Positions 1 to 7,872 of a DNA stretch of 64,000 nt are shown one piece after another. The position numbers and the translations under genes were made by a program. Under the pieces are notes generated by a model that was not told the origin of the DNA, did no database searches, and worked only from the letters and a program-made list of their open reading frames with translations. The stretch lies in contig CP104103.1 in assembly GCA_025163595.1 (NCBI GenBank), forward strand, positions 62,001-126,000, given 5' to 3'. The stretch is from Phaeobacter sp. G2 (GTDB lineage: Bacteria; Pseudomonadota; Alphaproteobacteria; Rhodobacterales; Rhodobacteraceae). Within the stretch, counting starts at the first letter, position 1, and the number at the start of each line of letters is the position of its first letter.

Positions 1-401
1 CGCATCTGCTGCCGGCCATCATCCACAAGGTGCATCAGGCGCAGAAAACGGGCGAGACCAGCGTCGAGATCTGGGGCGATGGCACGGCCCGGCGCGAGTT
101 CATGTTTGCCGCGGATCTGGCCGATGCGGTGCTGCGCGCCGCCGCCGATATGGACAGCTTGCCGGGCAGCATGAACATCGGTCTGGGCCAGGATCATAGC
201 ATCAATGACTATTACGCCACCGTGGCCGAGGTGATTGGCTGGACCGGTGATTTCAGCCATGATCTGAGCAAGCCGGTGGGGATGAAGCAGAAACTCTGCG
301 ATCCCGCGCGCCAGCAGGACTGGGGCTGGCAGGCCCCGACCCCGCTGCGCGACGGCATTGCACAGACCTATCGTCACTATTTGGAAAGCGGATACGCATG
401 A
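1..401 (+). CDS. GDP-L-fucose/GDP-L-colitose synthase family epimerase-reductase, 3' part
   Basis: The reading frame is open from base 3 and cut by the window edge, so only about the last 132 residues are seen. They match the C-terminal substrate-binding part of the GDP-fucose synthase (Fcl/WcaG) family of extended SDRs: WGDGTARREFMFAADLAD, then a NIGLGQDHSI strand and a final SKPVGMKQKLCDPAR segment, all family hallmarks. Fcl converts GDP-4-keto-6-deoxymannose to GDP-fucose. The close relative ColC makes GDP-colitose from the 3,6-dideoxy intermediate. The next gene is a ColD homologue overlapping by 4 bases (ATGA), so a ColC-like role is inferred. The NAD-binding and catalytic part lies outside the window, so the choice between the two cannot be made here. 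Confidence 0.85.
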   Translation, partial: HLLPAIIHKVHQAQKTGETSVEIWGDGTARREFMFAADLADAVLRAAADMDSLPGSMNIGLGQDHSINDYYATVAEVIGWTGDFSHDLSKPVGMKQKLCDPARQQDWGWQAPTPLRDGIAQTYRHYLESGYA

Positions 402-1564
402 GCCCCATTTACCCCCTCGCCACGTCTTCCTGGGATCAGGCGGAACAGGATGCGCTGCAGCGCGTCATCGACAGCGACATGTATTCCATGGGCCCCGAGG
501 TGCGCGCCTTTGAGGAAGAATTTGCCGCGCATTTTGGCAGCAAACATGCGGTGATGGTCAATTCCGGCTCCTCGGCCAATCTGCTGATGCTGGCGGCGCT
601 GCGCTATACCAAAAATGACGATCTGCGGCTGATGCCCGGCGATGAGATCATCGTCCCCGCCGTCAGTTGGTCCACCACCTACTATCCGCTGCAGCAGTAC
701 GGCCTGCGGCTGAAATTTGTCGATATCGACCGCGCCACCCTGAACTATGACCTGAACGCCCTGGAAGCGGCGATCAGCGATAAGACCCGCGCCTTGATGG
801 TGGTGAACCTGCTGGGCAACCCCAATGATTTTGCGGTGCTGCAGGCGCTTTGTGCGCCGCGCGGCATCGTGATGATCGAGGACAATTGCGAATCCATGGG
901 CGCCAGTTTTGACGGCAAACAGGCCGGCACTTTTGGGGTCATGGGGTCTTATTCGTCGTTCTTCTCGCACCATATCTCCACCATGGAAGGCGGCATGGTG
1001 ACCTGCGACGACGAAGAGCTTTATCATGTGATGCTGTCCCTGCGCGCCCATGGCTGGACCCGCAACCTGCCAAAGTTCAACCATGTCACCGGCGAGAAAT
1101 CTGAGGATCCCTTTGAGGAGAGCTTTCGCTTTGTGCTGCCGGGCTACAATCTGCGCCCGCTGGAGATGTCCGGCGCGCTGGGGCGCGAACAGCTGAAGAA
1201 ACTGCCGGATCTTATCAAAGGGCGGCGCGCCAATGGCGCCTTGGTGCAGGCGCAGCTGGGCAACCACGCCAAATTTGCCATCCAGCAGGAAATTGGCTGT
1301 TCCAGCTGGTTTGGTTTCTCATTGGTCATTCGCGAAGGCTGCGGGCTTGCCCGCGCCGATCTGGTGAAACAGCTCCTGGCCAAGGGCTTTGAGTGCCGCC
1401 CCATCGTGGCGGGCAATTTTGCCAAGAACCAGGTGATGCAGTATTTCGACTATGAGATCCACGGCAGCCTGACCAATGCCGATTACATCGACGCCAATGG
1501 GCTGTTTGTGGGCAACCACCACTATCCCATCCCCGAGGCCGTTGCGGCCCTGGCCGAGATCTAG
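398..1564 (+). CDS. colD: ColD-type GDP-4-keto-6-deoxy-D-mannose 3-dehydratase (PLP enzyme)
   Basis: A 388-residue DegT/DnrJ/EryC1 fold-type I PLP protein. At the place where aminotransferases carry the Schiff-base lysine it reads SHHISTMEGG, with His191-His192 and no Lys. That substitution defines the ColD/RfbH dehydratases that remove the C3 hydroxyl of a 4-keto sugar. The four cysteines of the iron-sulfur cluster in RfbH/E1 enzymes are absent, which favours the metal-free ColD type. Other stretches that agree with E. coli ColD from memory are PAVSWSTTYYPLQQYGL, RAHGWTRNLP and GYNLRPLEMSGA. The gene overlaps the upstream epimerase by 4 bases. Its stop overlaps the stop of the convergent minus-strand gene. 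The product feeds a 3,6-dideoxyhexose such as colitose into a surface glycan; the final sugar is inference. Confidence 0.88.
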   Translation: MSPIYPLATSSWDQAEQDALQRVIDSDMYSMGPEVRAFEEEFAAHFGSKHAVMVNSGSSANLLMLAALRYTKNDDLRLMPGDEIIVPAVSWSTTYYPLQQYGLRLKFVDIDRATLNYDLNALEAAISDKTRALMVVNLLGNPNDFAVLQALCAPRGIVMIEDNCESMGASFDGKQAGTFGVMGSYSSFFSHHISTMEGGMVTCDDEELYHVMLSLRAHGWTRNLPKFNHVTGEKSEDPFEESFRFVLPGYNLRPLEMSGALGREQLKKLPDLIKGRRANGALVQAQLGNHAKFAIQQEIGCSSWFGFSLVIREGCGLARADLVKQLLAKGFECRPIVAGNFAKNQVMQYFDYEIHGSLTNADYIDANGLFVGNHHYPIPEAVAALAEI

Positions 1565-2745
1565 CGCAGCAGCCATTCCTCGACCTGCTGCGACACCTGC
1601 CGCATGCGCTGCCAGCGGGCGGCGCAGGGCTGACCCCGGCGCAGGCGCAGTTTGCCCATCAGCCCCACCAGCGCCCACTCCGGGCGGCTGCTGCGGCGCT
1701 GATAGGGGCGGGTGGGGTCATAGCTGGGGTCTTCCTGGCGCTGGCCCGCCGCGTCCAGCAGCAGGGCGCCAAAGCCATCGCGTTGCCAGCGTCCTTTCCA
1801 GCCGCCCATATCATCATCGCCAATCAGCGCCGGGGCGGCGCTGATCACGCCGATGGGCTCTTCTCCGGCCTGGGCGGGGCGGATGCACGCCCCCTGCAGC
1901 ACCACGGCCAGCCCGCGCCGATCTTCGCCTTCCGGGTTGCCATCGCCCCATTCAAACCATTCCGCATAGTCAGCGCCGCCCCCCGACCAGGCGCCGTCAC
2001 AGGCGCCATTGCCATCTGACCCCAGCCGAAAGGCCGGGCCACTGCCATCGCCGGCCAGCAGATAATCCGCGCCGCTGCCGACAATCTCCACATGGGCCGA
2101 GGGGCTGGCCGTGCCAAAGCCGGCATTGCCGCTGGCGGTTAGCGCCAGGGCGGTGGCCCAGCTGCTGCCATCGCTGGAGAGCTTGACGCTGAGGTCGTCA
2201 TTGCCCAACAGGCCGATCTCGGCGCGGCCGGACCAGTTGGATTGAAACAGCGCCGCGGCGGTTTCGGCCGGGGCAGATTTATTCAGCTTCATCTGATGGC
2301 CGGCGCCTGCATGGCTGAATAGGCTGGCCTCAGCGGCCACCGCCAGCCGGTTGCTGCTATCGGCGCTGGTATTGACCCCCACCTGGGCCAGGTTCTGGGT
2401 CTCGGCGCTGAATTGCTGCCAGGTGCTGCCCTGCCAGATCCGCAGCTCAGCGACATCAACCCCCCAGGCGCGCCAGCCGATTTGCGGTGCGATGAACAAC
2501 CAGCCTTCGCCCTGCCAGATTGCCAGCTGTGCGGCCTGTCCGGCCCAGGCCCCGGTGGGCAGCGCCCCCAGGGCATAGGCATCGCCTGGGCTGGGGCTGA
2601 GCGGCGGGGTTTCAGCATCAAAGGCGCTGACCCGCAGCTGCACCAGCGCGTCCAGCAACTGCAGGGCCTCATTATGGGTCACATGTTTTTGCGCCTGCGC
2701 GGCCAGCAGATAGGGCAGGGCGAGGATGGGCGAGGTCTCGGACAT
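1561..2745 (-). CDS. DUF2793 protein with C-terminal peptidase G2 (IMC) autoproteolytic-like domain
   Basis: The start is placed at the ATG at 2745 (MSETSPILALPYLLAAQAQ), preceded by AGGAG about ten bases upstream; the frame is open further but has no better start. Residues 1-120 are a DUF2793 domain (LPYLLAAQAQKHVTHNEAL), a family common in Rhodobacterales and linked with phage-like structural genes. The middle has short beta repeats (GNAGFGTASPSAHVEIVG) like phage tail-fibre shafts. From about residue 235 it resembles the peptidase G2/IMC autoproteolytic domain of phage pre-neck appendage proteins (ADYAEWFEWGDGNPEG, later YDPTRPYQRRSSRPEWALVG). A fibre-like, self-cleaving trimeric protein is inferred. 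No other phage gene is nearby. It is convergent with colD, and the two stops share bases. Confidence 0.8.
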   Translation of the reverse strand: MSETSPILALPYLLAAQAQKHVTHNEALQLLDALVQLRVSAFDAETPPLSPSPGDAYALGALPTGAWAGQAAQLAIWQGEGWLFIAPQIGWRAWGVDVAELRIWQGSTWQQFSAETQNLAQVGVNTSADSSNRLAVAAEASLFSHAGAGHQMKLNKSAPAETAAALFQSNWSGRAEIGLLGNDDLSVKLSSDGSSWATALALTASGNAGFGTASPSAHVEIVGSGADYLLAGDGSGPAFRLGSDGNGACDGAWSGGGADYAEWFEWGDGNPEGEDRRGLAVVLQGACIRPAQAGEEPIGVISAAPALIGDDDMGGWKGRWQRDGFGALLLDAAGQRQEDPSYDPTRPYQRRSSRPEWALVGLMGKLRLRRGQPCAARWQRMRQVSQQVEEWLLR

Positions 2746-3129
2746 GGGGTTTGGGCTCCTGTGGGGCTGCGGGAGAGGGGGGAGAGGGGCTGGAAAGGCG
2801 GCAAAGCTACGCGTCAGCATCGGCTTGGCGGATCAAAGCCGCGCTAAGGGCGCGTCCGCCGGGGCGGCAACAGCCCCTCGCAAACCTGTCAGATCCGGGC
2901 AGATCCGGGAAAATCCGGGGGACAGCGGCGGAAACAAAGCGCCCATTTGGCCGCGATCGTTGCCCAAATGAACAAAGAGTGACGGAATTTCCCCCGCAGG
3001 ACCCGGCCTTAGGGATTGTCTTCAATCTGTAAACAATCTCCGCCGTTCTGCCCCATTCTGATCCCGATCCCTGCCGCGACCGCATGGGAGCTTGGCCTGG
3101 GTTCTCCAGACAGGCCGGGAGTGTGGGAC
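2746..3129. other. divergent intergenic region
   Basis: This 384-bp gap separates the minus-strand DUF2793 gene from the plus-strand RTX gene, so both promoters should lie here. It is GC-rich in its first half and more mixed near 2960-3050. I see the ribosome binding site of the DUF2793 gene (ctcct on the plus strand at 2756-2760) but no convincing -35/-10 pair and no RNA gene. Confidence 0.4.
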
Positions 3130-5420
3130 ATGGAATTTAAGTTTCAGCAGCGTTTTCAGACAGGCAGTGATCGCTTTGATGCGGATCTGCGCGATCTTGC
3201 GGTGGTGCAGACCGCAAGCGGCAGCTGGCTCTATGCCAGCAATGGGATGAATGGCGGGCTGAGCCTTTATCGTCTGGATGGCAGCGCTGCGGCACCGCAG
3301 CTGGTGCAGCGCTACTGGCATGAAAACGCCAGCCTTGGCACCGGCGGGATCACCTGTGGCGAGATCGGCGGCGAGATGCGCCTGCTGTCGCAGCTCAGCA
3401 GCTCGGGGGCCTTGTTGTCATATGAGATCGGCAGCAATGGAAACCTGGCCCGGCAGCAGCAACAGGGGCTGGAGAGTGGATCTGCTGGTGGGCTGGAGGC
3501 GCTGGTAACGGTGCCGGTAGAGGCGGGCCAGAATGGGGGGCACAGCCTGGTCTATGGCATCAATGCCGCAGGCGAGCTCAAGGGCTGGCAGCTGGATGCA
3601 TCGGGACAAAGCCTGGGCGCGGTGGCCAGTAGCGGTGCCTCCGCCGCCTATCACCTGCCCGGACACAGCGCGCTGGAGATCAGCGCCGATGGTGATCTGT
3701 TGTTTGCGCTGGATGCCATGGGGCATGGGGTGCGCAGCTATCGGATCACCACCCAGACCGGGGCGCTGCAGGCGGCGGATAGCTTTGGCATGGCAGAAGG
3801 CCTGCCGGTGTCGGCCCCCAGCGCGCTGCACAGCTTTCAGGCCTATGGCGCCAGCTGGCTGCTGCTGGCCGCCTCCGGGACTGGATCGCTCAGCCTGTTG
3901 CGGGTGGCGGCGGATGGCAGTCTCGACCTCAGGGATCAGCTCAATGATACGCTGGCCACGCGGTTTGGCGGCGCTGCGGTGCTGGAGGTGGTGCAGGTCG
4001 GCGACCATGTGCTGGTGCTGGCGGCTGGGGCGGATGATGGCATCAGCCTGCTGCGGCTGCTGCCTTCGGGGCAGCTGTTGCATGTGACCAGCCTGGCCCA
4101 TGCCCAGGGGTTGGGGCTGGAAAATGTCACCGCGCTGGAAACGGCCGTGCTGGGCGACCAGTTGGAGATCTATGTCACCTCCGACACCGCGGGCGGTATT
4201 TCCCGGTTTAGTCTCGATTTTTCGACCCTTGGGGTGGTGCGCAGTCTTGATCAGGGCACGCTCTGGGGCAGCGCCGGGGATGATCTGTTGCAGGGGGAAA
4301 CGGGCCAGCCGGGGGCGGCAACGGGGGCGGTGACCCTGAATGGTGGCGCTGGCGATGATATTCTGGTGGCCAGTGGCGCTGGCAGCCGGCTGAGCGGCGG
4401 TGCCGGGGCTGATTGCTTTGTGGTGGGCCCGACAGCGGGGGTGGTGACGGTGACAGATTTCCGTCCCGGCACCGATCAGCTGGACCTGTCGCTGTTCTCT
4501 GGCCTGTACAGCCCGGCGCAGTTGCAGGTCGAAAGCCTCTCCGGGGGGATGCGCCTGACCTTTGGCGACAGCCAGATCGTGATCCTGCGGGCCGGCGGCG
4601 GGGGGCTGAGCCTGACGGATCTCTGGCCCGATGGGCGCTTTGCGACGCCGGACCGTCTGACCCAGGGCGACTGGATCGAGGATGGCATCACCTATGGCGG
4701 CGGGGGCGATGATCGCTTGCAGGGCCAGGCGGGAACGGACCGGATCCAGGGTTTGGGCGGGGATGACAGCATTCAGGGGCAGGGCGGTGGTGACCAGATT
4801 TGGGGCGGCGATGGGGCGGATCGCCTGAAAGGGCAAAAGGGCGCTGATCACATCTGGGGCGAGGCCGGTGCCGATAGGCTCTGGGGCGGTGGCAAGGCGG
4901 ATCATCTGCAGGGGGGCACTGGCGATGACACCCTACGCGGTGGCGCTGGCAGGGACCGGCTCGAGGGGGAGGCCGGGGCGGATTTGTTGAAGGGGCAAAA
5001 GGGGGCGGACCGGATGACCGGAGGCACCGGTGCTGACACAGTGTTTGGTGGCGTTGGTAAGGACCGGATCTGGGGCGGGGAGGGCAACGATCGACTGATC
5101 GGCGACAGCGGTCGGGATCGGCTTTATGGGGGGCGGGCGAGGATCTCTTGCTGGCGGGCAGGGGGCGCGATGATCTGAGTGGCGGGGGCGGTGCCGATGT
5201 CTTTGTCTTTGGACGGAATCATGGTCAGGACCGGGTCCTGGATTTCACGCTCGGAGAAGATCTGATCGACCTGAGTGGCGTGTCGGGGCGCGGGTTTGAC
5301 TATGACGATCTACAGATCCGTCGCAGTGGCACATCCACTGTGATTGAGACCGGAGCCGGCGAGATCACCCTGGAGGGGCTGCGCCCTGGCGAGATCACGG
5401 CGGATGATTTCCTGTTTTGA
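3130..5420 (+). pseudogene. RTX protein with N-terminal propeller-like region, frameshifted in a G tract
   Basis: ATG at 3130 (MEFKFQQRF) follows a gggag-like site. The first ~400 residues contain repeated strands such as DLLFALDAMGHGVRSYRI, like a lactonase/WD-type propeller. After that come degenerate and then regular calcium-binding nonapeptides (GGXGXDXLX), residues ~530-670. The frame breaks at a run of six G (5128-5133) and stops at 5178. One extra G restores GGAGEDLLLAG and a continuous 763-residue protein ending GEITADDFLF, the same C-terminus as the two neighbouring RTX proteins. Calcium-binding RTX proteins leave the cell through type I secretion guided by the C-terminus. Without the extra G the secretion signal is lost. 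It may be a true mutation, slippage-based variation or a sequencing error. Confidence 0.8.
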
Positions 5421-5480
5421 CGACAAAATACCAGGGCTGATTCCGGGGCTGATTTATGTACCTGGCGGCAGCCCATATAA

Positions 5481-5509
5481 AACCCGGCCTTCCTGGAGAA
5501 GGCCGGGTT
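5481..5509. terminator. bidirectional hairpin terminator between convergent RTX genes
   Basis: A perfect 12-bp stem, aacccggccttc (5481-5492) and gaaggccgggtt (5498-5509), with a 5-base loop. It lies between the ends of two convergent genes (stops at 5420 and 5549). There is no long T tract, so its strength is uncertain. Confidence 0.7.
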
Positions 5510-5548
5510 CAAAGACGCGTCATGAAAGATTTCTGTCTGAGGATGCCC

Positions 5549-7411
5549 CTAGAACAGGAAATCATCCGCGTTGAGGTTGTCCATATCCCGGTTCACCAGG
5601 GTGAGGGTATTGCCGGCGTCATCGCTGATCACTGCGTTGTTGCCGCTCTGCGTGGCATGGTTGTTGATCAGATCGTTGAAGTCATTGATTCCAAAGGCAT
5701 TGCGCAGATCGATCTCATCGGTGCCGCCAAAGCCGACAACCCGGTCATCGCCTGAGGAGAAGACAAAGACATCAGCGCCGCGGTTGCCCAGCAGCACATC
5801 ATTGCCGTTGCCGCCATCCAGGGTGTCGCGACCACCGCCGCCGACCAGACGGTCGTTGCCCTCGTTGCCCTGCAACAGGTCATTGCTGCCCTGACCTTTC
5901 AGGGTGTCATTGCCGTTGCCGCCATCCAGGGTGTCGCGACCAGAGCCGCCGTCCAGAAGGTCGCGGCCATCGTCGCCCTGCAACAGGTCATTGCCGCCCT
6001 GACCTTTCAGGGTGTCATTGCCGCCGCGCCCTTCCAGGCGGTTGTCCTGGCGGTTGCCAGTCAGGATGTCATTGCCCTCGCGGGAGCCGCGCACATGTTC
6101 GATGTTGCTGATATGATGGGTAAAGCTTTCGCCACTCCAGGTGCCGGTGGCCTCGCCGCTGCCCAGATTGACATTCACCGCATCGACCTCGCTCCGGTCA
6201 TAGCGCAGCAGGTCAAAGCCGCCCTTGCCATTCAGGGTATCATCGCCTGCCATCAGGATGAAGCTCTCATCCCGGCCTGACCCGGTGACCTTGTCATCAA
6301 ACATGCCGGTGCGGATCTCATTGACATTGCCGTCGCCGGTGATGCGGTCACTGCCGCCCTGGCCATCGTCATTGACGCGGCCGCGGCCCAGATGTGCCAC
6401 CACGCCATCTTCGGCATTACGGTAATCCAGGCGCAGATAACCCTGGCTTTCACCAATGACAAACCTGTCATTGCCGCCCTGACCGCGCAGCTGTGCCCAG
6501 CCGCCATCGGTGACGGTGAAGCGGAAGATATCGTCGCGGGAGGTGCCATAGATCCCCAGGCCATCCGCCATCATCGGGTTTTGCACATCCACCAGGGTGG
6601 TGGTACCACGCCCGGATTTGCCGATGGTGCCGGTATTGGCATTGCCATCAATCTCGACCACGATGCGACGGTTCAGATCACTATGCCCAAGGCTGACAAA
6701 CCCATGATCGATTCCTGACATGATGACACGGTCATTGCCGGTCCCGGCCTGCACATAGTCATCCCAGGTATTGTCACCGGTCACCAGGCGGTCATTGCCA
6801 TTGCCGCCCAACAGGGTGTCATTGCCATCGCCACCAATCAGCGTGTCATTGCCACGCCCACCTTCGAGAAAGTCGTCGCCGTCGGTGCCGATGAAACGGT
6901 CATTCTGGGCCACATCGGCAAAGACACTGCTGAGCGGAATATCCTGGTTTGGTCCGGCGGCACCGGTGGCGGGGCCAACGGCGACAATGCTGGCTTCAAA
7001 AGCGTTCCATTGCGCGGCGGTCTGGAGGTTCGGGATCGGATCGCCGCCCAGAATAAACAGGGCATCGGCATCCACGTTGGAATATCCGGGCACATCGGCA
7101 TCTTCAAAGAACAGCTGCAGCACCACAGTGGTGCGCTGGATGCCGCCGTCGTTCCAGGTCACCTGAAAAATAGATTCGCTTTGTGAATCAAGAGGATCAC
7201 CATCAATCCGGGCCTGCCCGCCGGTGATCTGAATATCAGAAATCGGGGTATCCGCATCTGGATTTGGATCCACTGTATTGGTGTAGCGGAGGGTGGTTGT
7301 GCTGTCGGGCACTGCAACAGAGAAATTGATGTCTTGTAGAATGCCTTGAACTGGATAATTTCCGGTTTGGCCGCGCAGGACGGCAATGCCAGTCAGGGTA
7401 TAGGTGGTCAT
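5549..7411 (-). CDS. RTX calcium-binding protein, probable type I secretion substrate
   Basis: A 620-residue acidic protein starting MTTYTLTGIAVLRGQTG at 7411. The first ~165 residues are beta-rich and I do not recognise a family; the stretch AQWNAFEASIVAVG follows. Two groups of RTX nonapeptides are seen: residues ~175-230 (EGGRGNDTLIGGDGNDTL) and ~455-565 (RLEGRGGNDTLKGQGGNDL). They are separated by ~220 residues with weaker beta-roll-like repeats. The C-terminus DDAGNTLTLVNRDMDNLNAD-DFLF resembles those of both flanking RTX proteins and is the likely secretion signal. There is no catalytic motif, so a structural, adhesive or matrix role is the safest inference. No ABC exporter or membrane fusion gene is in the window. 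Confidence 0.85.
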   Translation of the reverse strand: MTTYTLTGIAVLRGQTGNYPVQGILQDINFSVAVPDSTTTLRYTNTVDPNPDADTPISDIQITGGQARIDGDPLDSQSESIFQVTWNDGGIQRTTVVLQLFFEDADVPGYSNVDADALFILGGDPIPNLQTAAQWNAFEASIVAVGPATGAAGPNQDIPLSSVFADVAQNDRFIGTDGDDFLEGGRGNDTLIGGDGNDTLLGGNGNDRLVTGDNTWDDYVQAGTGNDRVIMSGIDHGFVSLGHSDLNRRIVVEIDGNANTGTIGKSGRGTTTLVDVQNPMMADGLGIYGTSRDDIFRFTVTDGGWAQLRGQGGNDRFVIGESQGYLRLDYRNAEDGVVAHLGRGRVNDDGQGGSDRITGDGNVNEIRTGMFDDKVTGSGRDESFILMAGDDTLNGKGGFDLLRYDRSEVDAVNVNLGSGEATGTWSGESFTHHISNIEHVRGSREGNDILTGNRQDNRLEGRGGNDTLKGQGGNDLLQGDDGRDLLDGGSGRDTLDGGNGNDTLKGQGSNDLLQGNEGNDRLVGGGGRDTLDGGNGNDVLLGNRGADVFVFSSGDDRVVGFGGTDEIDLRNAFGINDFNDLINNHATQSGNNAVISDDAGNTLTLVNRDMDNLNADDFLF

Positions 7412-7516
7412 AATGTCTGTCCCTAAATAGTCGAACTTTGTACATCTGTCTGTTTTGTGAATCAGAGAGGCTCAGTGTTGGTGGCCCTAAGTTAAGCGGA
7501 TTTTTATTTAGAATGC

Positions 7517-7559
7517 AAAACAACACTCCCGGTTTTAGCGACCGGGATTGTTGTTTTGG
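7517..7559. terminator. strong hairpin, probable terminator of the RTX protease gene
   Basis: An 18-bp stem with one mismatch: caaaacaacactcccggt (7517-7534) and accgggattgttgttttg (7542-7559), with a 7-base loop. It carries A and T runs in both arms, as bidirectional terminators do. It serves the minus-strand protease gene that ends at 7873, but a MITE-like element (7575-7842) now sits between gene and terminator. Confidence 0.75.
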
Positions 7560-7574
7560 CGTTAGTCTCAACCC

Positions 7575-7842
7575 CTAAGCTTTGGACCCATTAGTCTTAC
7601 GTGTGCAGTTTGACAGGTTTTTTCGCTGGTTAGGAGCATATTCGCAGAAATAGTGGTTCTATTTCAATTAGATGTGACGCGTCCAGCGGGAAAACCTGTC
7701 AAACCCGAAGGGCGGCGATATCACTTCATTTCAATGTCTCGGATCGCTTGCAAATAGAACCACTATTGGCTGCGCACCCCAAGCCCCTGAAATCTCGTGA
7801 AATAGCCGCTGAGCATGTAAGATTAATGGGTCCAGAGCTTAG
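7575..7842. mobile_element. MITE-like element with 25-bp terminal inverted repeats and nested inner palindromes
   Basis: The ends are inverted copies of ctaagcttTGGACCCATTAG-type sequence (7575-7599 and 7818-7842), matching at 23 of 25 positions. Inside are two more inverted pairs. gtttgacaggtttt...cgctgg (7608-7629) pairs with 7683-7704 at 20 of 22. aatagtggttctattt (7649-7664) pairs perfectly with 7752-7767. The inner pairs interlock, so a folded single strand could form only one at a time or a pseudoknot. There is no open reading frame and no clear target-site duplication. A non-autonomous transposable element is the best reading; the parent IS family is unknown. Confidence 0.65.
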
Positions 7843-7872
7843 AGGCGCCGAGATCTCTTGGTGTTGAAGTTA

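Noticed and set aside
5600..6070. Evenly spaced repeats resembling a CRISPR array
   Set aside because: The period is 27 bp and codes for RTX nonapeptides in frame; no unique spacers and no cas genes.
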